A DNA stretch of 64,000 nt from Mycobacterium sp. (lineage in GTDB: Bacteria; Actinomycetota; Actinomycetes; Mycobacteriales; Mycobacteriaceae), in the NCBI RefSeq assembly GCF_029961025.1, contig NZ_JASBVP010000011.1:124001-188000 (forward strand), written 5' to 3'. Position 1 is the first letter of the stretch. Each line of letters opens with the position of its first letter. Made by a program: the position numbers and the translations under genes. Of this stretch, positions 7,929 through 16,876 are shown piece after piece. Below the pieces are notes generated by a model. The model was not told the origin of the DNA. It ran no database searches and saw only the letters and a list, made by a program, of their open reading frames with translations.

Positions 7929-8921
7929 GTGAGCCCAGCGGCTGCCCCGGATCTGGCGTTGAGCACCGGGGGCATCGCCGCGTCGGGCCCGTTGGGGTTT
8001 GTGATCGGCCTCTCGCTGGGCGCCCTGGGCGGCGGTGGATCCATCCTGGCGGTGCCGGCCCTGGTCTACGGGGTAGGTGAGACGGCCCACGCGGCGACCA
8101 CCACCTCGCTGGTGGCGGTGGGAGCCACGGCACTGGTCGGCATGGTGGGCCACGTGCGCGCCGGTTCGGTGCGGTTCGCCTCCGGGCTGACCTTCGGAGC
8201 AGTCGGCATCGGCGGCGCGTCGCTGGGTTCCCTGCTCAGCCGAGCGGTCCCCAACCATGTGCTGCTGCTGGTGTTTTCCGTACTGATCCTGGCGGCAGCG
8301 TGGCGCATGCATTGCCGATACTCCGAAACGGCGTGCCACATTAAGCAATTGGCAACGTCCGTTTCGAGGGGTGACGGGGATCGAACGGTGAAAGAAGCTA
8401 TCGGCCCCGGCTCGGTGGCCACGGCGTCCGCTCCCCCGGATACGGCGTCCGCTCCCCCGGATACGGCTTCCGCTTCCCCGGATACGGCCTCGGTACCCGA
8501 CCCTGGCCGTCGTAAGCGAACGGCGCCGGCGACGGCCTGGCGGGTGGTGCTCGCCGGCAGCGTCGTGGGTTTTCTCACCGGCTTCTTTGGGGTGGGCGGC
8601 GGTTTCGTGATCGTGCCGGCATTGGTCCTGGCTCTGGACTACGAGATGCCCGTCGCGGTGGGGACCTCACTGCTGGTGATCGCCATCAGCTCCGCGGAAG
8701 CACTGGTCTTCCGCCTTCAGGGCGGTGGAATCGACTGGCCGGTGGCCGTCCCTTTCACCGTGGCGGGATTCATCGGGGTGATTCTCGGGGACGCGATGGC
8801 CAACCGGGTCCCGGCCGCCCGGCTCACCCGGTGGTTCGTGTGGCTTCTGGTTGTTGTCGCCGCATACACGGCCGCCCATTCACTGCTGGCGATGTGGAAC
8901 GACACGCCCGCCGCTGGGTAG
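7929..8921 (+). CDS. TauE/SafE family sulfite/sulfonate exporter
   Basis: 330 aa, eight predicted membrane segments in two repeats, each starting with the family Gly-rich motif: GFVIGLSLGALGGGGSIL and GFLTGFFGVGGGFVIVPALV. TauE-type permeases move sulfite, sulfoacetate or related anions across the inner membrane. The gene sits next to cstR and sqr in the staphylococcal cst locus, which is relevant here. A Pro/Ala/Ser-rich central loop (about residues 155-200) is expanded by a 21-bp tandem repeat. The start is taken as GTG 7929, without a strong Shine-Dalgarno, so it is uncertain. Conserved gene order with YeeE-type and DUF2892 suggests an operon from 6096. Confidence 0.85.
   Translation: MSPAAAPDLALSTGGIAASGPLGFVIGLSLGALGGGGSILAVPALVYGVGETAHAATTTSLVAVGATALVGMVGHVRAGSVRFASGLTFGAVGIGGASLGSLLSRAVPNHVLLLVFSVLILAAAWRMHCRYSETACHIKQLATSVSRGDGDRTVKEAIGPGSVATASAPPDTASAPPDTASASPDTASVPDPGRRKRTAPATAWRVVLAGSVVGFLTGFFGVGGGFVIVPALVLALDYEMPVAVGTSLLVIAISSAEALVFRLQGGGIDWPVAVPFTVAGFIGVILGDAMANRVPAARLTRWFVWLLVVVAAYTAAHSLLAMWNDTPAAG
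8421..8483 (+). repeat. Three 21-bp tandem repeats in the TauE loop
   Basis: Units beginning ACGGCGTCCGCTCCCCCGGA encode the peptide repeat TASAPPD in the cytoplasmic loop. Copies 1 and 2 are identical and copy 3 has two changes. The number is likely to vary between strains. Confidence 0.75.
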
Positions 8922-9010
8922 CGGGCACGGCGCGGGCCGATTCGGGTGACCCCGAAAGAAAGGCCGAATGACCCTGCCCGGGGCGGCAAATCCCATGTCA
9001 GGATCGAGCG

Positions 9011-10438
9011 GTGACAGTGACATCGAACCCGGTGGATGTGGCGATCATCGGCGCCGGAGGGGCCGGCTACCCCGCGGCGTTTCGCCTCGCCGCCGCCGGT
9101 CGCTCCGGGCTGATGGCCGACCCGATCGGCAACCTCGGCGGCGATTGCCTGGCCGAGGGCTGCGTGCCATCCAAAGCCGTGCGGGAAACGGCGCTCAGCT
9201 ATCAGCGTGCCCGCTCGGGTCCCCTGGCCGCCATCACCGGCCCGTCGGCGCCCGACCCGCTCGACGCCCCGTCCCGGTGGCGCAGCATCCTCAGACACAA
9301 GGACGCCGTCCAGCAGGCGCGCTACGACCAACACCGCAAAGAACTCGACTCCTCCACGGTGCAATTCGTATCCGGGCGAGCCCGCGTGGTGGGGGAAAAC
9401 GAACTCGAGGTGGAAAGCGACGGCGGGAGGGTCCAGCGGGTCGGCTTTCACAGCCTGATCATCGCCACCGGCTCGGCCCCAAGCCGGCTGCCCATTCCCG
9501 GAGCGGAACTCGCCGTGACCTCCCACGAGCTGTTCCGTCTCGGCGCAGACCTGGGGTTTCCGCAGCGCCCGGTCATCATCGGCGGCGGCTACATCGGGGT
9601 CGAGACGGCCACCATCCTGGCCCACCTGGGGGCCGCCCCCGTCGTCCTCGAACTCACCGAGCAGCTGCTGCCGGGCTTTGACCGGGATCTGGCCGACTTC
9701 CTGGCGCGTTCGCTGCGCGGACGGGTTGCGCTGCAGCTCGGTGCGGCCGTCACCGGAATCGAACGGTCGGGCACCGACCTGCTAGTGCGCTACCGTCGCC
9801 ACGCCGATCAGGAGGGCACCGAGTGCTCGGTCGCCGGCGACCTGGTGATCATGGCAACCGGCCGGGTCCCGGTGCTGCCCGACGGCATCGAACATCTGGA
9901 GGTGCAGCTCGATCGCCACCGCAGCCCGGTAGTCGATGCGACGTTGCGCACCACCAACCCGTCGGTGTGGGCGCCGGGCGATGTCAACGGCAAAAGCATG
10001 CTGTTTCACTCCGCGGTGCGCCAGAGCATCGTCGTCGCGCACAACATCTTGGCCGGTGGCGCCAGCGCGGACCGGATGGAGTTCACCGCGGTGCCCTTCA
10101 CCGTGTTCACCGATCCCGAACTGGCCAGCGTGGGGCTCACCGAGGCGAAGGCCGTCGAGCTGCATGGTGACGTGGCCGTCGGCAGCTACGACTACGCCGT
10201 TGACGCTCGCGCCCAGATCCTCGGGGAGACCACCGGGTATCTGAAGCTCGTGTGCGACGCCCATAGTGCACGTCTGCTCGGCGCCCAGATCGCTGGCGTC
10301 GACGCGGCGCAGCTGGTGGCGCCCCTGGCGCTCGCGCTCAACGAAGGGCTCAACGCCCGCGCCCTGGCCGAGGTGGCATTTCCCCACCCGATGATCTCTG
10401 AAGGCATCAACGTGGCGGCACGCCGAATCCTCGTCTAA
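9011..10438 (+). CDS. Flavoprotein disulfide reductase (dihydrolipoamide dehydrogenase/mercuric reductase family)
   Basis: 475 aa, GTG start. FAD-binding VAIIGAGGAGYPAAFRLA at the N-terminus. The redox-active pair is GGDCLAEGCVPSK (C-x4-C). NAD(P)-binding PVIIGGGYIGVETATIL starts near residue 195, the second FAD motif is TTNPSVWAPGDV, and the C-terminal dimer-interface FPHPMISEG retains the catalytic His and Glu. It therefore looks catalytically complete, using NAD(P)H to reduce a disulfide-type substrate. The substrate is not deducible; a low-molecular-weight persulfide or disulfide would fit the sulfur genes just upstream. It is separate from the pyruvate dehydrogenase-type clusters. Confidence 0.85.
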   Translation: MTVTSNPVDVAIIGAGGAGYPAAFRLAAAGRSGLMADPIGNLGGDCLAEGCVPSKAVRETALSYQRARSGPLAAITGPSAPDPLDAPSRWRSILRHKDAVQQARYDQHRKELDSSTVQFVSGRARVVGENELEVESDGGRVQRVGFHSLIIATGSAPSRLPIPGAELAVTSHELFRLGADLGFPQRPVIIGGGYIGVETATILAHLGAAPVVLELTEQLLPGFDRDLADFLARSLRGRVALQLGAAVTGIERSGTDLLVRYRRHADQEGTECSVAGDLVIMATGRVPVLPDGIEHLEVQLDRHRSPVVDATLRTTNPSVWAPGDVNGKSMLFHSAVRQSIVVAHNILAGGASADRMEFTAVPFTVFTDPELASVGLTEAKAVELHGDVAVGSYDYAVDARAQILGETTGYLKLVCDAHSARLLGAQIAGVDAAQLVAPLALALNEGLNARALAEVAFPHPMISEGINVAARRILV

Positions 10439-10536
10439 CGTTCCCGGCCGCCGGGGCCGCAGTGTTATGAAAAAGCCATGATGCGTCCGCTCGAGGGCCT
10501 GGCCCAGCGGAACCGCAGGCGCAAGGTGCGGGCGTA

Positions 10537-12108
10537 ATGTCGACGCACTTGGCTTTGCTTCTACCGGTGCTGCCGCTAGTAGCTGCCGTGGCGGGGTGGG
10601 CCGCCGAACGAAGCGGGATCCCCTACCCGGTGCTGCTGGTGGCCGCCGGGGCGCTTTTGGGTCAGTTGCCGGCAATCGGTAGGCCCGAGCTATCGCCTCA
10701 AGTCATGTTCTTTGTGTTCCTGCCGCCGCTGCTCTACTACGCGGCCTTCTTCAGCGCTCCGAAGGATCTCCGGGCCAACGCCAAACCGATCGGGCTGCTG
10801 GCGGTGGGGTTGGTCCTGGCCACTATGGCTGCGGTCGCGGGGGTGATGGTGGGAGTCGCGGGGGTGCCGTGGCAGGTGGCCGCGGTCGCGGGGGCGGTGG
10901 TGGCACCGACCGATGCGCTGGCGGCTACCTCGGTGTTCCGCCGATTAAATGTGCCCGAGCGGCTGGTGACGATCGTCGAAGGTGAGGGCCTGGTCAACGA
11001 CGGCAGCGCCCTCGTGCTCTACGTGAGCGCGGTGACCGCGGTGGTGATCGGCACACTGGGGCCGGGTGAGATAGCGCTGGCGCTGCTGGCGGCACCAGCG
11101 GGCGGGGCGCTGCTGGGCTTTGCCATCGCCTGGGTGTTGGTTTGGGCACGGCAGCGCATCGACCAACCGCTGGTGGAGATCACCCTGTCGCTGTCTACCC
11201 CTTACCTGACCTATGTGATGGCACAGATCGCCGGGCTGTCCGGGATTCTGGCCACGGTGGTCGCCGGGGTATATGTGGGATCGCGCAGCAGGGTGATCTA
11301 CACCGCGGGCGGGCGGCTGCAGGCGTTCGCTTTCCTGGATGTGTTGGTGTTTTTGCTCAACGGGGTGCTGTTCACCCTTTTAGGCATGCAGCTGGTCCGC
11401 GTGGTGCACCGGATTCCGGACATGGCCGCCGCAACGGTGGCGGCCGTGATGGCGGCCGTGGTCGCCGTGGTGGTGGGATTGCGGATGGCCTGGATGCTGT
11501 TCGGGCCGGCCGTGACCAGGTTGCTGGGCCGCACGGGACCGCCGCCCGGATGGAAAGAGCGGGTCGTCATCGGCTGGGCCGGGATGCGTGGCGGGGTATC
11601 GCTGGCCGCGGCCCTGGCCGTGCCGCTGAGCCGTGCGGACGGCTCGCCGTTTCCGCATCGCGACCTGCTGATCATGATCGCCGCCGCGGTAATCGTCGCC
11701 ACGTTGATGCTGCAGGGCACGACGCTGCCGTGGCTGCTGCGCCACCTGAGCATCGGGAACGAGGACTTGCGCAGCCAGCAGCGGCTGGCCCGGCTGCAGG
11801 CGGCGCGCAGCGCCCTGGCCTGGCTGGACGACTACGCCGCCACCGAGCCCGCCGATGACGCGGTCGAGTCGCTGCGTGCGCTCTACGCGGCCCGGGTGCG
11901 ACGCCTGGAGCTCGCCAACCGGGATCAGCCGAGCCGGGTCGCCGACGGGGCCGACGAGCTGCAGCGATACCGGGAGTTGCAGCTTCAGGTGCTGGGTGTG
12001 GAGCGTTCCACCGTGATTGAGTTGCGCCGGCAGGGACGCATCAGTGCGACGGTGCTCCGCGCCATCGAACGCATTCTTGACTTGGAGGAAGCCCGACTCC
12101 GGGGCTGA
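10537..12108 (+). CDS. CPA1-family Na+(K+)/H+ antiporter
   Basis: 523 aa: twelve or so membrane segments in the first 400 residues, then a hydrophilic C-terminal domain. Diagnostic stretches include FFVFLPPLLYYAAFF, GAVVAPTDALAATSV (ion-binding Asp), EGEGLVNDGSALVLY and GWAGMRGGVSLAAALAVPL, typical of bacterial NhaP/YjcE-type exchangers that export Na+ or K+ for protons. A 19-codon frame, ATG 10478 to TAA 10537, ends in a TAATG overlap with this start and may be a coupling leader; that is uncertain. No regulator is adjacent. Confidence 0.85.
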   Translation: MSTHLALLLPVLPLVAAVAGWAAERSGIPYPVLLVAAGALLGQLPAIGRPELSPQVMFFVFLPPLLYYAAFFSAPKDLRANAKPIGLLAVGLVLATMAAVAGVMVGVAGVPWQVAAVAGAVVAPTDALAATSVFRRLNVPERLVTIVEGEGLVNDGSALVLYVSAVTAVVIGTLGPGEIALALLAAPAGGALLGFAIAWVLVWARQRIDQPLVEITLSLSTPYLTYVMAQIAGLSGILATVVAGVYVGSRSRVIYTAGGRLQAFAFLDVLVFLLNGVLFTLLGMQLVRVVHRIPDMAAATVAAVMAAVVAVVVGLRMAWMLFGPAVTRLLGRTGPPPGWKERVVIGWAGMRGGVSLAAALAVPLSRADGSPFPHRDLLIMIAAAVIVATLMLQGTTLPWLLRHLSIGNEDLRSQQRLARLQAARSALAWLDDYAATEPADDAVESLRALYAARVRRLELANRDQPSRVADGADELQRYRELQLQVLGVERSTVIELRRQGRISATVLRAIERILDLEEARLRG

Positions 12109-12148
12109 TGAGCCCAAGGTCCCCGTTCCCCCAGACGGGCCGTCGGAC

Positions 12149-12400
12149 TTACTCGCCGGGAAAGTGATCCATGAGCAGATGGGTGGCCGGCACCCCGAAA
12201 GCCGGGGGTTTGCCGCCGGTGCGAAAGTACATCTCCTTGAAGGCGAGCTTCATCGCGTAGGGCGCGTGACCCATCTTGAACACGCTGGTTTGACCGCCGT
12301 ACCAGGTGTCGGAGTGAATATAAAAGCCCTGGTAGCCCCCGATATCGCCGAAACAGAGGATTTCGGGCTGATATTCGGGACCGGCGCCGTCGTGGCTCAA
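12149..12400 (-). pseudogene. C-terminal fragment of an SQR/NDH-2-like FAD oxidoreductase
   Basis: About 83 codons: a GDIGGYQGFYIHSDTW segment, then KMGHAPYAMKLAFKEMYF and a Pro-rich end closing LLMDHFPGE. This resembles the tail of sulfide:quinone-oxidoreductase-like flavoproteins (GD motif of the FAD site, then the C-terminal membrane-anchoring region). It differs from the intact sqr at 20-21.5 kb. The frame continues weakly a little upstream of 12400 and then stops resembling anything exactly where the oppositely oriented ctaD sequence begins, so the 5' two-thirds have been removed by a rearrangement. Confidence 0.5.
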
Positions 12401-12431
12401 CGCCCCGACGGCGATCGCGATCTGGCGGGCC

Positions 12432-13081
12432 GAGGCGCGCCGCCCGTTTCCGGCCCGCTTGGGCCCGAAGGGCGCGCTGCTCTACAAGCTGATCACCACC
12501 ACCGACCACAAGACGATCGGCATCATGTACGTGGTCGCGTGCATGAGTTTTTTCTTTGTGGCCGGTCTGATGGCCCTGCTGATGCGCAGCGAACTGGCCG
12601 CGCCGGGGCTGCAGTTTTTATCCAACGAGCTATACAACCAGCTGTTCACCATGCACGGCACCATCATGCTGCTGCTATATGCCACCCCGATCGTGTTCGG
12701 CTTCGCCAACCTGGTGCTGCCCCTGCAGATCGGGGCACCGGACGTCGCGTTTCCCCGACTGAATGCGCTGTCGTTCTGGTTGTTTTTGTTCGGCGCTTTG
12801 ATCGTGCTCGCGGGGTTCATCACCCCCGGCGGGGCCGCCGACTTCGGCTGGACCGCCTACACCCCGCTGTCCGATGCCGTCCATAACCCGGGCGCTGGAT
12901 CAGATTTGTGGATCATGGGTCTGATCGTGGCCGGATTGGGCACCATTTTGGGTGCGGTCAACATGATCACCACGGCGGTGTGCCTGCGCGCGCCCGGGAT
13001 GACGATGTTTCGGATGCCCGTTTTCACCTGAGACATCCTGGTGACTTCCATCATCGTGCTGATGGTCTTTCCGGTGCTGAC
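12432..13081 (+). pseudogene. ctaD: Cytochrome c oxidase subunit I, 5' part, disrupted
   Basis: The reading frame matches mycobacterial CtaD from [13 protein letters not shown] through [22 protein letters not shown] (heme-ligand His) and [17 protein letters not shown]. It has no ATG/GTG in frame near the expected start; homology begins abruptly at about 12432, so the 5' end is gone. A TGA at 13029-13031 replaces the Trp expected after RMPVFT. The frame then continues (DILVTSIIVLMVFPVLT) to the IS21-like insertion at 13082. The remainder resumes at 18730. This is an extra, dead copy; the essential respiratory ctaD must be elsewhere. Confidence 0.9.
13076..13081 (+). repeat. Target-site duplication, left copy
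   Basis: GCTGAC directly before the left end of the IS21-like element, identical to 18730-18735. Removing the element plus one copy restores the ctaD frame (V-L-T-A-A-L-F). Confidence 0.85.
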
Positions 13082-13164
13082 TGTCAGCGGTCACGTAATT
13101 CCCCAGTTCTGAGGGGTTGTCCGTCACGGAATTCCCCACCCCGGCTGTCAGGTAATTCCTCACC
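13082..13164 (+). repeat. Left-end multiple terminal repeats of the IS21-like element
   Basis: Three spaced copies of a GTCACGTAATTCCCCAG-like unit at about 13090-13106, 13123-13140 and 13147-13164, the transposase-binding repeats typical of IS21 ends. Confidence 0.8.
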
Positions 13165-13247
13165 CTGGGCGGCGTGTCTGCCGGCTGTGGGCCTCGCACA
13201 CATGTTCGCTCTGAATCCGTCGGAGTCCGGCGGACGAAAGGGCGCTG

Positions 13248-13885
13248 ATGGCGAGGAGAGGTATCGAGATGTTCGATCTGATCGAGCTGTACATGCATTG
13301 GCAGGCGGGCCGCTCGCAGGTGCAGTAGTGGCAGTCGCTGGGGATGGATCGCAAGACGATCCGCAAATATCTGGCGCCGGCGGAAGCGGAGGGTATCGAG
13401 CCGGGCGGAAAACCACTGACCGCCGAGCAGTGGGCAGAGCGAATCGCGCAATGGTTTCCCGGACTGGATGATCCAGGTGCCCGGGCATCGACGTGGCCGC
13501 TGATCGAGCCGCATCGGGACCGGATTAAGGGCTGGTTGGACGCCGATGTCACGGTGGCTACGATCGCGCAGCGGTTGCGCGACGACCACGAGGTCGCGGT
13601 GTCGGAGTCGTCGGTGCGGCGGTGGGTGGCAACGCATTTCGCTGAGGAGGTGGCCCGAGCGCGGGTGAGTGTGCCGCGCGGCGAGGTGGCCCCGGGCAGT
13701 AAGGCGCAGATCGACTACGGCAGGTTGGGGATGTGGCTGAACCCGGCCACCGCGCGCCGGGTCGCGGTGTGGGCGTTCGTGATGGTGCTGGCATGCTCGC
13801 GGCACTTGTTCGTGCGGCCCGTCATTCGGATGGACCAAAAAACTTGGTGCGCTTGCCATGTCGAGGCATTCGAGTTCTTCAATGG
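13248..13885 (+). pseudogene. istA: IS21 transposase IstA, N-terminal part
   Basis: Frame from ATG 13248: MARRGIEMFDLIELY, helix-turn-helix region (MDRKTIRKYLAPAEAEG), then the start of the DDE catalytic core (AQIDYGRLGMW). An in-frame TAG at 13326-13328 interrupts the first helix-turn-helix, within GRSQVQ-stop-WQSLG. A restart at ATG 13344 would lose that helix. The frame is cut at HVEAFEFFNG (13885) by the nested recombinase element and resumes at 16877. Confidence 0.85.
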
Positions 13886-13959
13886 TTATGTGGGTGTTGA
13901 TCCCACTGTACGAGCCGAAACGGCGCGAGAATGGGCGCAACCCGAGACGGGGAGCGCCG

Positions 13960-15006
13960 ATGTTGTGGACACCGTGTCTGGTGCGATCATCGGGTCCGGA
14001 TGGTGAGGTCCGGGCCAGTCTCGGCGATGCGCTGGTCGATGACTATCTGAGGTTCGTTGCGGCGCGGTCGCGACCGAACACGGTGCTGGCGACGGCCTAC
14101 GACCTGAAGGTGTTCTTCTCGGTGGTCGGCAAGGAGCCGGCTCGGGTGTCAACGACGGATGTGATGGGGTTCCTTGTTGCGCAGCGGGCGCCGCGTCGGG
14201 GCGCCGGTGTGGTGCGACTCGAAGACGGCGAGTCGGGGTTGTCGGCGCGCACGCTTAAGCGCCGATTGGCAAGTGTGTCAGGTCTGTTCGCCTATCTATT
14301 GGCCCGTGATGATGTCGATCTGCGGCGCAATCCGGTGCCACGCGGTGTGGGCACCCGGCGCCCGCTGGCCTCGGGGGCGCGTGGGGTGCCGCTGATCCGC
14401 ACGCCGCGAACGCTGCCGAAGGTGCTCTCCCCGGTCGAGGTGGACTCGCTGCTGGGGGTGCTGCGCACGCATCGCGACCGCGCCATCGTGTTGGCGATGC
14501 TGCTGGGCGGGCTGCGTCGCTGCGAGGTGCTCGGGCTGCGCATGTCGGACGTGCATGCCGGGGAGCGGCGGCTGTTCATCGCTGAGGGCAAGGGCGGTCA
14601 TCAGCGGATCGTGCCGGTGGCGAACCGGTTCTTCGTGAGCCTTGCCGACTACTGCGAGCACGAACGGCCGGCCACCGACACAGAACGGGTGTTCGTGGTG
14701 CTGCGCGGGCCGACCCGAGGTCGTGCCCTATCTGCGGCCGGGATGGATCAGGTGCTCGACGGGGCGCGGCAGCGGGCGGGACTGGACCATGCGACCTGTC
14801 ATCAGCTGCGTCACACTTGCCTGACCCGGCTGCGGGAGGCGGGGATGGCGGTGGAGGCGGTGCAGGCTCAGGCCGGGCACCGCTCGATCGAGTCGACCCG
14901 CGTCTATCTGCACCTGGCCAATGGGTGGCTGGCCGAGGAGTACGCCCGCGCGGTAAACGCGATCGAAGATGACATCGCCGATCAGGCCGAGGACGGTGCA
15001 AGCTGA
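13960..15006 (+). CDS. Tyrosine recombinase, TnpA-like (first of the pair)
   Basis: 348 aa; ATG 13960 (MLWTPCLVRSSG) preceded by GGGGAG. N-terminal SAM-like core-binding domain (about residues 20-115), then the catalytic domain with all expected residues: Arg in GGLRRCEVLGL, His-x-x-Arg in CHQLRHTCLTRL, His in AGHRSIESTR and the nucleophile Tyr in RVYLHLANGW. It cuts and rejoins DNA at the element ends. Its stop overlaps the next gene's start (TGATG), so the two are coupled. It appears intact. Confidence 0.85.
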   Translation: MLWTPCLVRSSGPDGEVRASLGDALVDDYLRFVAARSRPNTVLATAYDLKVFFSVVGKEPARVSTTDVMGFLVAQRAPRRGAGVVRLEDGESGLSARTLKRRLASVSGLFAYLLARDDVDLRRNPVPRGVGTRRPLASGARGVPLIRTPRTLPKVLSPVEVDSLLGVLRTHRDRAIVLAMLLGGLRRCEVLGLRMSDVHAGERRLFIAEGKGGHQRIVPVANRFFVSLADYCEHERPATDTERVFVVLRGPTRGRALSAAGMDQVLDGARQRAGLDHATCHQLRHTCLTRLREAGMAVEAVQAQAGHRSIESTRVYLHLANGWLAEEYARAVNAIEDDIADQAEDGAS

Positions 15007-16826
15007 TGACCGCCTACCGACTCGTTGGCGAGGCGTTGGATCTGGTCAGCGCCTACGAGAATGACCTGTGGGACATCGGCCAGGTGCCAGAGCGAACGGT
15101 GTTATGGGGCGCTCGGTGGTTTTTGGTGCATATCGGCGAACCACGAGCTTTCGCCGAGCTGCCCTTAGAAGAGCAGCTCGCCGTCCACAACGCGGTGCAT
15201 CGGTTCATCGCGTGGCTCATCGCGACTCGGCGGCTGCAACCGAGCGCGGACTACCTGGTGGTCCGCCGACCCCGGCTGGGTATCAGCTTGTCGCGGCACT
15301 GGCCGGTGTTCCATGCCCTGTTCATCAACACCGCCGCAACGCTTAAGTTTCCGATCAAGACCGCACAAGCGCAGTGGGCCGCGCTGGCCCAGATCTGCGC
15401 CTTGACCGGACTGGCGCCAGAATGGCTGACCCACGCTGACATCGACAGGGCACGCGGCCAATTACTGGCCGCCGCAGACCGTTACGGACACCACTCGCAC
15501 CGCGCCTTATCCACCGCGATCTTCGGTCTGGAAGCGACCCTGTTCCACGCCGGGGTGATCGACGAACTACCCCGTAAACGAGTCCGCACCAAAGCAGACA
15601 TCCGCGCTGTACAGTGGGCCGAGGTGCCCGAGCGGATGCGCGCCACAATGCGCACTTACCTCCAGCAGGTGGCGACCACGCTGCGGCCCGGGCGAGTGAA
15701 AAACATCGAGGCGACCTTGCGGGAATTTGCCGGATTCGTCGCCGAGCGAGATCCGTCCGCGCGATGCGTCGCCGACTTGGGTCGAACACACGTCGAGGCC
15801 TACAAGTGCTGGCTGGCCGGGCGGCCGGGCAAACGCGGCGCACCACTGCATCGGCACACGATCAAGGACCGACTCTGCGCGTTGCGCGGGTTCTTCATCC
15901 GGCTGCTGGAATGGGAGATCGACGACGCGCCAGCCAAAGTGCCCGTGCTGGCCTCCGATATGCCGATCCCCGACGAAACTTTGCCCCGGTTCCTCGACGA
16001 CGCCGCGGCGACCAAGCTGCTGCAAGCCGCCCGAGAGGACAATGACCCGTTCGTGCGGCTCACCGTCGAGTTTCTCGCCCGAACCGGCATGCGTAAGGGC
16101 GAGTACTTGGCGCTGACCACCGACGCCGTTGTGCAGATCGGTTCGGCCTACTGGCTGCACGTGCCGCTGGGCAAGCTGCACACCGACCGATACATCCCGC
16201 TGCACCCGCAGTTGAAGGAACTGCTCGACGAGTGGCTCGCAAAGCGTCCGGAAGGGTTGCGCAGCAAGCTGATCTTCGTCGAGCAAGGCCGACCGATCCC
16301 TATCTCGCGGGTCGATTCCGCTGTCGCTAAAGCAGCCAAAACAGCTGGCATCGGCAGTGTTTCACCACACAGGCTCAGACATACCCTGGCGACCCAGGCG
16401 ATCAACCGCGGCATGTCGCTAGAGGCGATCGCGGCCCTGCTCGGGCATCGCTCGTTGCATATGACGCTCGTTTAGGCCAAGATCGCCGATCGCACCGTCG
16501 CCGACGAGTACTTCGCCGTCTCGGAGAAGGTCGAGGCGCTCTATCAGGCGCCAAAGCAACTACCCGCCGACGCCGAGGGTACCGAGATGCGCAAGCTGCG
16601 CGCCGAGATGCATCGACGGATGCTCGGGAACGGCTACTGCGCCCGACCGATCGGGATGGACTGCCACTTCGAATCGATCTGCGAATCCTGCACGTTCTTC
16701 CAGACCACTATCGAGTTTCGTCCCACCCTGCAAAAGCAGCGCGACGACGCCGCCGCAAAGGGACAAATGGGCCGTACCAAAGTCTTCGACGGGCTGCTTA
16801 CCCGACTCGATCAGGACGCCTCATGA
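15006..16826 (+). pseudogene. Tyrosine recombinase, TnpB-like, with amber codon at the catalytic Tyr
   Basis: The full frame is 606 codons, close to the about 630 aa of Tn554 TnpB. N-terminal DNA-binding part to about residue 320; catalytic Arg in RTGMRKGEYLAL, His-x-x-Arg in SPHRLRHTLAT and His in LLGHRSLHMTLV. The next codon, exactly where the nucleophilic Tyr belongs, is TAG (16473-16475). The frame then continues without error (AKIADRTVADEYF, then a Cys-rich CHFESICESC segment) to TGA at 16824-16826. Without read-through, the product is 489 aa and catalytically dead. This is most likely a point-mutated pseudogene. Confidence 0.85.
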
Positions 16827-16876
16827 CGTGCGCGGACCGATCAGGATCTTGACAAACGAGACCCGCATATTAGAGG

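Larger units (their letters stand above)
13886..16876 (+). mobile_element. Nested two-recombinase (Tn554-like) element inside istA
   Basis: About 2,990 bp that splits istA precisely: joining AATGG at 13881-13885 to GGTTCCG at 16877 restores FNGVPARLV of IstA. It carries two overlapping tyrosine-recombinase genes in tandem, the layout of the tnpA-tnpB pair of Tn554-type transposons. I see no clear terminal inverted repeats and no target duplication beyond an ambiguous GG, which also fits tyrosine-recombinase integration. No passenger gene is present. Exact ends are uncertain by a couple of bases. Confidence 0.75.

Noticed and set aside
7929..8921. TauE tandem repeats as a CRISPR or minisatellite locus
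   Set aside because: The three 21-bp units are in frame and code for a Pro/Ser-rich loop.
10478..10537. A 19-codon frame ending in TAATG at the antiporter start
   Set aside because: Possible leader peptide, but weak ribosome-binding site and no conservation evidence.
13029..16475. Programmed recoding (selenocysteine, pyrrolysine or reassigned stops)
   Set aside because: Many genes in the window use TGA and TAG as true stops, the affected genes are inside dead or mobile DNA, and no SECIS-like element was seen.
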